Assembly: GCA_030272585.1 (NCBI GenBank)
Contig: BSYQ01000003.1
Location: forward strand, 8,122,001-8,186,000
DNA length: 64,000 nucleotides
Source of the DNA: Bryopsis sp. KO-2023
Taxonomy: Eukaryota; Chlorophyta; Ulvophyceae; Bryopsidales; Bryopsidaceae
Direction of reading: 5' to 3'
Positions 1-13,000 of this stretch are shown here, in pieces. Position numbers and translations under genes: made by a program. The number at the start of each line of letters is the position of its first letter. The stretch's first letter is position 1. Below the pieces are notes generated by a model, which had not been told where the DNA came from, did no database searches, and was given only the letters and a program-made list of their open reading frames with translations.

Positions 1-2466
1 CATCACGACTTCTCTTCCGACGTAAGGCATGGGGGCGATGGTGCATTTTCCACCAGTGTCCGAAGAACCTTGTAATTTCTGCAAAAGCCTCTCCGTTGCA
101 ATTTTAGTGAATTTTTGGCTGAGCTCAGGGCAAACTCGATTCAATTTGAGGTAGCCAGGGCTTCCAAAAACGGACGCCAAATGGACGGAGCTCTCGGATG
201 CCAGGGATATGCATGCCTGGCGTTGCAGAAACACGTGAATTGAGATTTCCTTCGTAGAAGTGGAATTGCTTGTCCAAGGTGTTCAATTTGGAACTATGCT
301 TCGTGGCGGAGTTGGTTCAAGAGGGTCTGCTTACCTCCATCATTTCCTCGCACTTGTGCTCATTAGCAAGAAGGGCGCAAGAAGCAATATTTTCCACAGT
401 GAGGACGCTCGCCAGCACCGATAAACATGCAGTGCGAAGACCCTTTATCCCGTACCTTTGCCAAGAACCTTTTAAATTTCAACTTATGTTCTCAAGAAAT
501 GGGAAACAAACCGAGTGTACCTGATCTCACTGGAATCCAATTCTTACCTGTCGCTCGCACTGAACAGATCAGCCGCTAGATGGTGAGGAACTATTGGCAA
601 GCAGCCATAAATATGTTTCAAAACACATTCCATCACATCTGCCGACAAGTCGTTCATCTCCACCACCCTGCTCCACGATACCTTCACAACGAAGCACTCG
701 CTTCAGAACTGGTGTTCAATAAGCCACCAATTTTTGCCTCGGTTTCTTTGTATCTGTGTCTTCTTTGCGGTTTCTTGCTACCTGGTCATGTTTGGTGTGC
801 GGTGCATTCTCGAGAAGCTGGTAGAAATTGGGGGATGCGGTCGCCAGTACGATCCTGTGTGCTGGAAACGGTTTTCCCCCAGCCACCAATGTAATATCGC
901 TCATGGCCTCCATGCAGCAATACTTGTTGAATCGATGGGATCTGTGGGGCCCCATAGAGTATCGCGGTAGGTGCAATGGAGGGGATATTGGGGAGGCGTC
1001 AGGTCGGGAAGGGATGTGCATAATTTCAGTGGCAAGACATCCTGCATTTGGCCTCGGCTGGCTGGATCCTCCAGAGTACATTACGCTTGACGAACACGGA
1101 ACGTACGCCGCGCAGTGTTGGTGCCTGGTGGTTTCGTATAAATTCATGCGCTCAGCCTCAAGTTAGCATAGACAATGTACTGGGTTTGGGGTTGATTGAT
1201 TGTGCAAATTAAAACGGACTTGTGTAATCAGCTTCAAGTTAGCAGGAATAAACAGTTTCATTCCAACGGGAATCGTTGATTGGTTTTACCTGGCCCTTTC
1301 GCAAGAATCGCGATCGAAATGTAGCTTTTCCCAGGTCGTGGACTCCAAGCTCAATACAAATACGTCATCGCTCACATTTATGCTTCCTGATCGTGAAAAA
1401 AAAGCCCAACCGTTATCATGTGTTAATTTTGCATGAGGCAAAGCTTGTATTTCGTTTCTGCCTATATCTGTTGTTTGCTTTCAGCACCTGCCATTGTCGT
1501 TAGACCTCCGTGCAAGACGACCCTAGATTCGCTTGCGAGAAAGGTCACTTGACAGTCCCTCCTTGCGTCTGGCTTACAACCTTTGGTTCCAATGTTTTCC
1601 CAGTGGAGGCCATGCTCGACAAGCCGCAAACCCCAAACCTGCATATCACCCCCGTCATGAATGGTGATCAAATCATTTAAAACAGCTCGGGGCCTCCTGA
1701 GCACTCTTTTCGCACCAACTGGGTCAAGGCTTGAATGTGGGTTTGTGTCACAATTAGAGGAAATGAACAAGCTTCAACACACCTGTACGCCTTCGTTGGG
1801 TGATTTTCCTTCCCAACCAATGGCATGCAGCCTATCGCCATACACCACTAATCCAAGAAGATGATCGATGGAAAGGCTGCCGCTTGTCCTGACGCGCGAC
1901 CACTCCCCAGAACAAAAGTCGAATGCGTAAAGGGCGACCATGTCATCGTTACTTTTGGAGCCCCGAAAATCTTGCACCAGTCCGAAGGCTAACATTGTCG
2001 ATTCATGAGCCACGACATGGTGGAATGAGCGGAATGGGCTTCGACCGAAGGAGCGATCTGGAATCTCGCCTCGCTGCGGCACCTCTTTCCACACCCTAAC
2101 GATCGTTAACCCATCAAAATGGTTGTGGCGACCGAATTCGACAAAAAAAATACCGTTCCTTGCATGCGGCTGCGCACCTTGAGTTTGGATTTAGTCTGTG
2201 AATATCTGCCATGTCCTCCATTGAAGAGTTTTCCCCGCCAATCACCCACATCTGTTCCCCCCACACAAGCATGGAATGGCCCCATCGTGGCAGAGGGCTT
2301 TCTTCGCAATCCACCAGCCGCCACCTTGGCACCCCCTCGCTTTTGTGATAGCATGGGCACGTGTACAGTAGATGCGACGCCGCCCCGAGAGTATCTCTTC
2401 CTCCGAATAGATAGGCGCGGTTGTTCAGCACGCACATGGTGGCGAGGTCCCGACATGGGCTGCTTC
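1..2466 (-). CDS. Kelch-repeat protein with C-terminal BTB-BACK domains (3' end outside window)
   Basis: Likely a substrate adaptor for a CUL3 ubiquitin ligase: Kelch repeats bind the target and BTB binds cullin (family knowledge). Reading leftwards, exons at about 2466-2178, 2097-1783 and 1680-1507 encode Kelch-like blades, with AYLFGG and WVIGGE motifs and GEWSRV-type strands. The exon at about 1150-815 carries the BTB start (SDITLVAGGKPFPAHRIVLA). Exon 548 and upstream continues BTB (VVEMNDLSADVMECVLKHIY), exon 455-335 opens BACK (YGIKGLRTACLSVLASVLTV), and exon 216-1 stays open at the window edge. The joins 548/455 and 335/216 keep frame with GT-AG. Kelch before BTB is the reverse of the animal KLHL order. 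The 5' end is not certain: the exon starting at 2466 has an acceptor, so at least one exon lies further upstream. The join between the BTB exons near 815 and 690 is the weakest part of the model. Confidence 0.8.
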
Positions 2467-3891
2467 CTGCAATGGCATGAGTGTAGACTTCAGAGGATCC
2501 TCACTGAATCGATGCTTTCTCTGGTATTGCCAAAGCGGATTACTTGTCAGAGTCCTTGGCTGCTCGAAAGCTTTTTTGTGGCATTCCATCGCACGTTTCT
2601 TTTTCTTTGTCTGAGTGAACGAGAAGTTGTTGTCTCTTTCTGAGGACCGTTTTTTAAGAATCAGAGATGCTGGAAGTCGGACACAAAGAAACTGGTGGCA
2701 CACCATCATTGGGTGGCTCCGTTGCTGTGCTTGACGAGAAACTGGCAGGTTGAGGGACTGGATCGTGAAATTTGCACCCCGAGATGTCAAAATGTTTTTT
2801 TCGTGTGAATATACTTCGTGGGAAGCAGTGTAGGAAGAGAGTTGCCAATTCTAAGAATTGGGTGAGGATTTTACACAGCAATTAATTGCTCTCCAAATTG
2901 CGACCAGGCTTTCCATGTGGAACTTGAGCTGAAAAGCCTGAGATTGTTTCTCATGGCAATAAATCCTAAACCAACCCCCACCCTGGACACAGTCGTATTA
3001 CTTTCTGGAAAATCTACAATGCACTAGCCACCCAGAACCCGAAAGAAAAACAAAAAACCAGACCTAAACAAAAACAAGGCTCATTGATCGGCCAAAATGC
3101 ATCATTTCCTTGACACGATTTCCCTCTCAACATATCCATCCCTGCAGAACCATGAAAACCACAGAAACCCGTATTCCAAAAAACCCCTGCACAAACTAAA
3201 CGCATCCAAGCAAGATCCTGTTCCTGTCAATAGCTTGCTTGCTGGCTTTATCCAATTGTCGTTGCCCTTCATATGTGTGTGTGTGTGTGCCTGACTGGAA
3301 CCTATCTACCGGAACGGCAGTTGCCACCCAAAATCTTCGGCACTGTGCATCTTGTGTAAAAAAAATTCACTTGATGTTTCCCTCTTAGATTGGTCGCTTC
3401 AGCCCGATTGTTCCTGTGCCAACAAACATTGACACTCAAAGTGTCAATATAGGTTTTTGATACTTTTCTACTGAAAACTCTTAAGCGACAAATTTTGCTG
3501 CCTATTTGTAAATGTCAGGAAAAATCATTAGAACACAAGTTCTCCTGCGCCGTCATGTCTATGGGGAAAGGACTTTATTTCACCACAACAAGAAATTAAT
3601 AGAGCCACCAGGTTTTCTGCATTGTCAACGTGTACATATATCCTGACTAGTTTGGCCCAGTGTTAAATCTAATTTTAACACAATTTAACAATACAAGAGG
3701 TCTGTTCAAATACAGTTTTCATATTAACTCCAGAAAAACACAAGTCGAGAACCCAAAAAATGGCATGACAGTTTGTTCCTAATATTAGAGTTAGCGCAGC
3801 TGCGACTTTTCAATTACTTGCAATTCTCCTGAGAAAGTGTTTGCTTGGAAAAGAAAACTAAACAAGAACAAATAAAAAGAGGCGACAAAAA
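2467..3891. other. Intergenic, no gene recognised
   Basis: AT-rich sequence between two minus-strand genes. It should hold the missing first exon of the Kelch-BTB gene and the 3' UTR of the bZIP gene. A short GT run lies near 3278-3290. No open frame resembles a protein I know. Confidence 0.5.
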
Positions 3892-5443
3892 TTAAAAAAG
3901 GGGCAGTACCTGACCAACCTGCTTCCAGGATGCTGGTGGAGGTTGCTGATCATCCTTTTCCGCTGATTGTTTCATCATTTGGGGCATTTCCTGAGACGGA
4001 ACCCCACCAGCGATGCTTCCTGTTACCACGCTAGGAATCCCTGTCATTTGCTGAAGACTGCTCCTTAGCTGCAAGTTCTCCCGATTCAATACAGCGTTCT
4101 CAGCAATAGATTGCTGCCATTTCTCAGTGATTTCTTGGATTTGGCGCAGCAGCTCTGCCTTCTCAGCGGTCACACATTCCACCTGTCGAAGCAGCTGGTC
4201 GTTCTCTTGGTGGAGGCGGGTAGTCTGCCAACAAAAAAACAACATGGAATGCTTCAGAAGTTCCAAATGGCAAAAAAAAATTCCTACATGGAGAGACCTA
4301 TTTTCAATCCCTCCGAGTCGACCATTTCAATATCAAAAAGTACACGAGTAGCTGTAATTTTATTCCTCTGGAAATCTATAAATATTTATGCTCTTTTTGG
4401 GATTGACTCCAAGCCTTGTAAACGTCCAAACCCAGCACTCACTGTCCACAAATAAATCAAATAAATTAGGATGGATCATCAAAATGCCAGCAGCTGGGAT
4501 AGCCATATTGTTTTCCCTTGATAAATTCCTGAGGAAAAAATTGAAAACACTCACCTCAGTTCGCAACTCCTCAAGCTCCTTCATCCTCCTCTCTCGAATC
4601 CTCCTTTGTGAATTTCTGTTGATTTCCCTCCTCCTCCTCACTCTCTCATCCTCAGTCATGTCCAGCAAACTGGGCCTGCTGCGATCTTTCAAGCTCATAG
4701 GAGCAGCCAGTGGCGAGCCAGGCAACATGGCCATCGGTTGCGTTCCAGCTGGTCGAGGTGAATGATGGCCATCGCCAGTTTGCATCGGATGTCCTATTCC
4801 TCTATGCTCTATAGTAGATTGTTGCTCAAACACTCCAGGATGAAAAGCCTGCTGTGGGAAGATTGGAAAGGAAAACTAGACGTCAATAATTGTTCTGTGT
4901 TGGCTCAAGTCACTCATCCAAATCACAGTAATGGCTTATTCCATTCTCCACATAATATTTATCCTGTGTATTTATATTACAAAATATCCTATTGGAGACA
5001 TTTTTCCGATGGTTGCCAAAGATGTCCACAAAATAATACAGCACAATTGAAGCTAAAAAAAGGGAAATAAGTTAATATGACAAACTTTTTTTGGCCTGTT
5101 TGCTTGCATGCTGTGAGGGATAATGGAGAGTATTGACTTGAGGAGATAATTTGAAACAGCAGTCACTCTGCTAGCAGAAAGAGCATGAAAAAACAAAGGG
5201 AAGGGCTTCATATCTTGAATGATATGAAGGTGAGTGTTGGTGTCTTTTTTAAACAGCGAGCTTTCGAAAGACGGTCGGTTTAAGGGACTGGACGACCGGT
5301 CAGCGTGGTCGTACTTGAAGTCGGTGGTGCATAAAGCCTTCGCCGTTGGGCGGCGATATTTGCGGAAGCTGGGCGATGTGCTCCTCAGGCATCGCCTCGT
5401 CCATTATCCGGTTCATCGTATGCTTGCAATCCTCGCCAGCCAT
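3892..5443 (-). CDS. bZIP transcription factor
   Basis: Nuclear DNA-binding protein. Exon 1 is 5443-5315 (start ATG at 5443), exon 2 4851-4555, exon 3 from 4224; all joins are phase 0 with GT-AG. The basic region in exon 2 (about residues 115-140) has the invariant N-x7-R spacing in REINRNSQRRIRERR. The intron at 4554-4225 falls just after LEELRTE, so the zipper is encoded mainly by exon 3, with heptad positions L-L-L-V-L-I. The basic region has NSQRR where G-box-binding plant bZIPs usually have SARRS. The C-terminus is Gln/Met/Pro-rich and low in complexity. Exon 3 either reads to the stop at 3892 or splices at the GT at 3909 to an unidentified last exon. The DNA target is not deducible. Confidence 0.8.
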
Positions 5444-6901
5444 AACGCACCAGTCTCCCTGCTTCGAAAAGGAAAAGAGCGAAAGGCAGGAAAACAGAAA
5501 ATATCAGAGTCGAGTTTCAGGGGACAGAGAGAGGAGCTGCGACGTCTATGCATATTTTTTTCTTCCACGACACAGCCGTGGGAGGAGGGAAATCATAGAG
5601 GCACAAGAAGTTGACCGAAAAAGTGTGATACGTCTGCAAAGGCCCTGCGTGGCCGACAGGAGTCACCATATTCTCTGCGTGCAACATTCCTCAAAGCGCT
5701 GCGCGTCTTAAGGGAATATCAGAAGATCCTTCCTTGAAATCGATCCGAGATAAACCGTCCAACGAGAGCGACGACTTCCCACAAAAACAATACCCCTAAA
5801 AACGAGTTTAAGTACGGTTCCCCTCCCCCTGAGCGCAGAACGCACGCCAGTACAAGTTGGAAAACTACGCAGCCCACCATTTTCCGCTGGACGTTCGGCC
5901 ATTACTTTGGCCCAACGTGACCCTGCCAAACTCGACACCGCAGACGCTGCTCAACGCACGCCGTCCACGAGCAGATCGAGCGACTACGTGGGATGCGGAG
6001 GCGTTCGTGCGCAACATAACCAAGTCACCCATCGCCCCGAGAGAGTTTCGAGCAGTTTCGGCTAAGAACAACCCCCCCGCACTTTGGCTTTCACACACCC
6101 TTTCTGTCGTTCCACCGATAGTAGCGGAGTCACCGTTTGGTCACGGTTTTGGCCTCACGAATTCCCCCGACCACTGGAAGTTGAGTCACACCGAAACAAC
6201 TTGCTGGGTTCGTTTGCGTTTGAGCACGAGGCAGCAATCCGGGACAGATCATCCCCCTGATCAATCTGTCGTCACATGACCGCACCAAATTTCTAACAAT
6301 TACGAGATGGCAAAAAGCAGCCCCTGCCCCCCACAATGCCGGAGAAACACCATGCAAAGAGCCCACACAAAAGCTTCCTGGATTTCAAGGAAAAGGAGAA
6401 TTCCAAACAATATTTTGACAACAAATAGGGAACCCGAAGAACCAAACCTAAAAACCAATTGGACCCAATTTGTCTTGATTTTGCTCAAGACAAAAGAGAG
6501 CTTCTTCGTTCAAGAAAGATGGGAGCCAAACGGCAGCAAATATATTCAAGGGACGTTCAGCGACGTGTGCAAGTATTTTCAACTCGTGGCAGTGGTATTT
6601 TCAACTCCAGTCTTGGAATTTCGGCTGCTGACGGTGCGCCCCACCACAGCCACTACCCCACAACTGATTGATTGCTTCAAGTCAATCTCTTATCTCCCAG
6701 AGCCCCTCGGTGAGAGGTGAGCACAGCCCTGCCAACAGTAATGATTGAGCCTCAACCAGTCACAAGCCACCACCTGGAAAACCTGTCAGCAATAGATATT
6801 GATCGATCGATTGATTGACAGGATGACCTTTCCCACTGAAGTTCTACGAAACAGACAAGACACGAGAGTGCCCAGATTCTGCATTTCGTTCCAACACAGA
6901 T
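5444..6901. other. Divergent intergenic region
   Basis: 1.46 kb between the bZIP gene (leftward) and the PPR gene (rightward), therefore holding both promoters. It is GC-richer than the surroundings at 5700-6250, where open frames on both strands occur with no recognisable protein. Confidence 0.5.
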
Positions 6902-7981
6902 GTGACAGGACACCCGCTGCTCTCCACAAAGCCCAAGGCGAGTGCTGCCGCTTTTGGTTGTTCGCCCCTGGGAACGGGGGCCTCAGGAAGGGCAATGACG
7001 ATGGAAGGTGTTTTTGAGCGTATCGCACGAGAAATGGAACTGGCGGAGACCGGGACCCGGCAGGTGGAGGCCCTTTTGCGAGCCGATTCAAACAACCTCC
7101 AATGTTCAGAAATTGCCCTACTTATCCTGGGTGTTGGAGCCACGAATCCCACCAAAGCTGAAGAAGTTTTCGAGGCGGGGATCAGTGCGCAGAACGGACA
7201 AAATGTTCAACAATCGCTGCTCTACGCTTCGATGATTTCCGTGTGCGTCGATAGTGGGGACGTGGAGAGGGGATTGGATCTGTTTGTCAAATTAAGGAGC
7301 GCTCCAGGGCCGCCGCCGTCATGGGAATTGCTTTCAGAGACTTTCTGTGCGCTCCTGGCGGCGTGCAAGAACTCAAATCAGCTGAAGTCGGCGCTTTTGT
7401 CGCATGAGGACGTTGTCAATTCTTGTCTGGAATCGAAGGAGATCACCGCGGCCATTGATGTTTTGGATTGCATGCATGGCAGGGGGCTTTGTGGAGAACC
7501 CCCTGTATACTGCGCTGTGATGCGCGCGTGCGAGCTACACAGCGACTACTCCGCCGCCGTAGAGATGTTTCTCATGATGCAGATGGTTGGATTGGAGGTC
7601 GACCAATCGCTTTGCCATATTCTCATGAAAACCATGGTGGAATCACACAGGATTGAGATGGGGCTGCACCTGTTACAGGAAGCAGAAAAAGCTGGAATTA
7701 GCCTGGAGGCCGGTACTTACGCTTGTTTGATCGCCGGATTAATTGAATCTGGGGATCCAGGCACTGCGTCAGGACTGTTTGAACGCATGGGACATCTCAA
7801 CATCATGCCTGACGCAGAGCTGGCCAGTAAATTCGTGGAATATTGCCTCAGGACCGGCAAAACAGATCTTGGCAGCCACTGGTTCAGGGCCTTTGAAGGT
7901 GCAGGAATAAGAATAGAAATGGAGCGGTCCAGGGACCTGGTGCTTATTCTGACCCAAAGGATGATGTTGAGATCTTGCTGA
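6902..7981 (+). CDS. Pentatricopeptide repeat (PPR)-type protein, single exon
   Basis: An intronless 359-residue protein. From about residue 95 it is a run of helical-hairpin repeats of roughly 35 residues with PPR hallmarks, such as YCAVMRACELHSDYSAAVEM and TYACLIAGLIESGDPGTASG. The family binds organellar RNA for processing, stability or editing (family knowledge). The first 40 residues are rich in Ser/Ala/Lys/Gly and poor in acid, as in an organelle transit peptide, which favours the ATG at 6902; the next in-frame Met at 6995 is the alternative. No E, DYW or SMR domain follows the repeats. The repeats are degenerate, so the RNA target cannot be read from the code residues. Most neighbours contain introns; intronless genes are usual for PPRs. 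Confidence 0.75.
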   Translation: MTGHPLLSTKPKASAAAFGCSPLGTGASGRAMTMEGVFERIAREMELAETGTRQVEALLRADSNNLQCSEIALLILGVGATNPTKAEEVFEAGISAQNGQNVQQSLLYASMISVCVDSGDVERGLDLFVKLRSAPGPPPSWELLSETFCALLAACKNSNQLKSALLSHEDVVNSCLESKEITAAIDVLDCMHGRGLCGEPPVYCAVMRACELHSDYSAAVEMFLMMQMVGLEVDQSLCHILMKTMVESHRIEMGLHLLQEAEKAGISLEAGTYACLIAGLIESGDPGTASGLFERMGHLNIMPDAELASKFVEYCLRTGKTDLGSHWFRAFEGAGIRIEMERSRDLVLILTQRMMLRSC

Positions 7982-7984
7982 TTT

Positions 7985-10037
7985 TTCTTTCGTGTATGTC
8001 TCTTGAAAATGTCGTGATATCTTGAAAAGGGCTGCTGGTGTATTTAAGAGGGGAGGGGGAATAAAATAGTTTTTCAGTTTTTGGTTCGTTTGAGCGGGGA
8101 CGTCAAGTCCTGATCTCAGAGAGTGTAAGACCTTGCTGAAGCCCAACAGAGCTGTTGGCAATTGAAAGAATATGTGTGTGCGCATATGAATTGGGGAATC
8201 CTGCTTCTATTATCATATCATGTCATCTCAAGTCTGCCAGGGTCGAGAAGATATTCATTGGATATACTTTAGATTGTTGGAAAGTCCTTCAGCTGGAGGG
8301 TTCTTGCTCGGATTTGCTCATTGTGTTTGAATTACCTTTTTTTTTTAGGTTTCTTCTTTTCCTGTTTTTTTCTTTTTTCGATGATAAATACCAGGGGAAG
8401 TCGATCGGTTGATTGCACTCTGCGGGGATGTGCTTGACACTGTATGGTCTGACCACATTTTTTTTCTGTCCAAGAAAATAAGAATACCCTCGCTGGATGT
8501 TTTGGCACACTTCAGATTCGGTGTATATCCAGATTATTAGATTTCTCATTGAAACAGAGGACTGTGGATTTGGATGGAAAAAATATGAGACCAATTGGCT
8601 GACCCCGGAAATGAATTCGATGGCAAGAATTTTCTTTTTTCTTTTGCTCTCTTGTTTAGCATTGTTATCTTGATCCAATAGATGATCAGCAGTGTTACGG
8701 AGCACTGTTTGGTTTTTTCATCTGGAACTAGGGATAAAAGGACTGTTCTTATCTTTGTGTGACATTCAACTCGAGTGCCTGGATGGACGTGGGGGAGCGG
8801 TAAGTCGACGGAAAAGTTTGTGTTTTCTTAAAAAACAAGGATGGATGGATGGATGGGGTGTACTAGGTTGATGAGGCATTCGAGTTGCAAGTCATTTCTC
8901 TTGTCCTCCGACTCCGAGTGGGCATGGAAAACTCAAAAAGGTATAGACAGGAAAAAATAGAAAAAAATGGTGCCTGGGGCGATTCATTGAACTCGCGTGG
9001 AGAGTGTCTTCACTGGAAAAATAGACAAGGGATGGGCTGGATGTGGATGTACTTATTTCTTCTCTTTCGACTAGCATAGGATCTAGTGGGGTGGGCTTTG
9101 GAATCGGAGGTAAGGTGCAGTCATCTGATCTGCTGGGGAATATTGACAGTTGGGTCTGGAATTTCCTTTTGAAGGGAGGAGTTGTGGCAAGAGAAAAGCC
9201 AAATTTAATAGCAGTTGTTCTGGGGTGTTCGGGGAGAGATGTGTTCCCCTTCCCCCCCCTTCATGAACAAACTACCCTGAGTGCTGTCCTTTGTTGCTTG
9301 AGCCGATCATCTCGCCGTTCAAAAGGAATCTTGCTCTGAATTTTCTGACAATGAACTATCAGTTCAAACATTAAACAGGCAAAATTTCCTCAACAGTTGA
9401 TGAGCAACCAATAATCACACAATCCACGATTTTAACATCGCATCCTTTGCTTAACAAATACACCCAGAGAAGTCAAACCCTCACAGTCACTTCACCATGT
9501 TGGACTTCCAAGAGTAAATACATCCTAAAAATGTCCCCAGCTAATGTGTCCCAATCAACGGTGGCGTGGGACGATTACTGCTTGAGCAATGACACAATTA
9601 CCCATCCAGCCTTCCCAAAGACACAAACACTCATTCAAATGCAATTTCACACATCCCCATACCCACAGCATTCTTTATCGCGACAGAAAAAAAATATTCA
9701 GGAGCCCAAAAATGTTTGCAAAAGTTCAGCTGATTTTTTTGAGGTGTCTCGTGTGATGTGCTGTGTTTTCAATAGTTTTTTAAATAAAGAGGGGTAATTG
9801 TGGCTCCCGAAAATGAAAAGAGTGAGACAGAAAGGGCAAAACAAAAGAGTGAGAAGAAAAATAATCTCCAATAATATATTTGAGCTTCAGTTTACTGTAC
9901 AAACAATGTTCCGCAGAACTCATCCCCGCACACAGGCCTCAGCTCAGCCCAAAGCCTCGACCCGAAAATTCAACCAATGGCAAGCCAGAGCATCGTGGTT
10001 TTCTCACACTATTCCAAACCTAGCTAGAACATGCTCT
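7985..10037. other. Convergent intergenic region
   Basis: 2 kb between the stops of two converging genes, holding their 3' UTRs. It contains an ATGG tetranucleotide run at 8841-8857 and T-rich tracts near 8335-8380. I see no gene in it. Confidence 0.5.
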
Positions 10038-13000
10038 CTATTCAAGGTCAATCCCTGAATTTCTTGATTCAATGATCGTTTCCAAAGGAATGGCAGCTTC
10101 CAAATCGACATGGTCCAACCGCACAGTCCCAAGGAGACTCTCCGGCAGCTCCTCATCTCTTTTGCCTTCGAAAAGAATAGCTAAGTCCACGGTCAAACCA
10201 CGAGTTGCTCCTGACACCATTCCCACCACGGCAGAAGCAGTCCTGGAGGATGCAACGTCGATGTCGACTTCAAAATAGCCTTGCCCAGAATGGTAGGTTT
10301 GCTTGAGTTTCCGTCCCATGATAACAGGAGTGTGTCCGACGCTCTGGCGCGTGATCCAGCTTCCATCCAGCACACTTGGAATGAGTTTGAATAGTGAATT
10401 TCGAGTCTCATCGTTCCCACGAATAAACCTGTGACGAGACATACCCCTCATGGTCGACAGGATTCAAATACCATGCAAATTCCTCAAGCAACTGTATTTC
10501 CTTTTACAGGTCACACGCTGTCAGGACACATCTCTCTGGAAAAGCTGAAGTGAAGCTTAATCACCTCATCAAGCTTAAGTCAAAAGGGTCCACTTGCTCT
10601 GGCTCGGATGAATCTCTCCCTGGCGAGCTTTTCTCGTGGCCTCCGTTTGTTCGATGCCAACCAACCACCAGAGACATGTGGGGCGGACCAGGGATCATGA
10701 TTTGCACAATGAAAGTGAATTCATCTGGTGACGTCCTAAGCAGTCCTAAACCCGTGTTACAACAAATGAAAAACCATGCTCTGCCACTCATAATCGTTGA
10801 GATGCCTTCTGCACATTTTCCCCTCCAATGAAACACTCATAAAACCTAGTTCATCCTTGTACAAGTAGAGCAAATGGATTTCCGAGCCTTCCCAGGGTGG
10901 GAAAATAATTGACGACCTCGAAACGAACATCCACTTACACTTTCCTGGTCTCCACAATCAAACCCCATTCCAAAAACTGCATGTATACCCAAAACATGTC
11001 ATGGGAGGGTATTTTCTGAATCAACCAAGAAACTCACATACTGCTGATGTTCAACCGGGTTATAAACTGCGATCAGGACACAACGCACCTTAATGCTGGT
11101 AAGAATTTTCCGACGTCTTTCATTGGTGATTTGAGCTTCACCAAGTACACCCAGTCTAGATCAAATTTTGGTGCCCCGGTCAAGATCTTTTTCTTGTCTT
11201 TTAAATATGTGGCTCCTCGAACCTTGAACCCTGCTGCCCCTGGATCCTCCCAAAACCTTGGATTCAAAACACCATCGAGGGCACGCACTGGTGGCTGCTC
11301 ATCCACGTCAGAATCCGACCTTTGTGCCTCCTTCAGAAAACAATATTCCAAAACAAGGTAAAAATACAGTTCCCTCCCTTGCACTCCCTGTTATTCTCTC
11401 CTTTGTACGTCTTCAAAATAATGACCGATGGAATCCTCTCGTGGAGGACGAGGCAAAATTGCCTTGATTATTTCACAGCTTTGTTTTGGTGCTACCGAAA
11501 CTCATGTAAAGAAAAATAAGTAAACTCCCCATGAAACTGTGAAATGCTAAACGACTACCAACAAGGAATAAAAAGGGGGCCGACTTCAGACCAAATTCTG
11601 CCAACTATCATGGCTTCGGTGAAATGAATGACTACGTCTCAAGAAAACAATCCTGCCATACCATTTCCATGGGGTGAAATGAAATTTCCTAAAACTTGTT
11701 CCAGATACATGTAATTCCTAAATGCTCTGCATCAGCAAACACTGCAGATGTACCTCATGAATCATCGGCTTGCAAGACTCTGACTGAAAAACAGAAACCA
11801 AGAAACAGATCAACAAAAACTACTGCGATTTTAAAAAGCCCCATTCCACAAGCTCCAATCACCTGATGAAGGAATATGACCATCAACCCTATTCGCATTT
11901 TTAAATTCCAACAAACAAATCTATTTTCATTGATATGTTTCTGTTCTTAAAGTATAACAGTAGAATGCGAATATCACTCATTTGCAAAGGTACTCGGCAT
12001 CAATCCACCCTCAGACAAGTTAAGAGTAGAAAGATCCCAGGGCTCACCGCAAATCGACTGTGTTCAACGCTTTCTTGAAGGACCAGCACGGTGGACATTA
12101 CTCGCTCAACCCAGGATTGACACACCCCCAAGCCATCCATTACAGGTTTCAAAGGGCTTCCAGTGCTACAAACCCCACCCCAATCAACCTTAAAAACTAA
12201 GGTAACCAAGGATTCAGCTACCGCAGCAGGCAGCTTCAGAAATTCTTCCCTTAAAGGCGAAATTGTGAACCCTGCTGCTGGAATCTAGGGAAAGAGCCGA
12301 AACAGGGTGATCAATTCATGGATGTCCATTCAAACGTGGTGTTTTCGATGGGTTGCTTGCATCTGCGTTCACTCTTGCAGCCCTTCCACCATTCGATGTC
12401 CGACAGATCTTTGAAGTAGTAAAATTTCGCTTTTCGACTCTCTAATTTTAAAAGGATTCTTTCAATATGTCTTTTTTTCCATTTCCTTACTTCGGCAAGA
12501 ACGGGTTTCGAAAACCATGATAGCCACCCCTCATCGTCTTCTTTCCGTTTGGGAAACCCCTCTTCGGTGCAACTTTTGAAAAGAACCACCACAGTTCCGT
12601 CCTCCTCCTCCCGCCAGCTTCTTTCCAAAATCAGCTCCCTGGGTGCAAGAAACCACCCACCCAATCCAGTGGGCTGCAATTCCAGCCGCAAAATCTGCCC
12701 CCCACAAAAAAAAATACCAACAAAGAACAGCAACCTCTCATGTCTGACCTGCACAGCGAACCCGCTGCAGAGTGGAAGCAACATATTTCTCTTGCTTTTT
12801 CCTTCCTTAATTCTTGATTCTCTTCTGTTCCCAACAATAAAAGTCATTTGTTTATTTTTGGCATCAAAAGCTTTCCCTGAAACATTTCTTCCACGAGCTG
12901 AAACAAGCCAACTGAGGACATTTTCTCATAGAAATCAGATCTAGGGAGGGGTTTTCCCTTGAGCTTTCAAAGCCATAATTACCTCCAAGTCGCCATCCCG

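Noticed and set aside
5857-6279. 140-codon plus-strand open frame in the bZIP/PPR intergenic region
   Set aside because: No recognisable domain, overlaps an open frame on the other strand, and lies in a GC-rich promoter-like region where long frames arise by chance.
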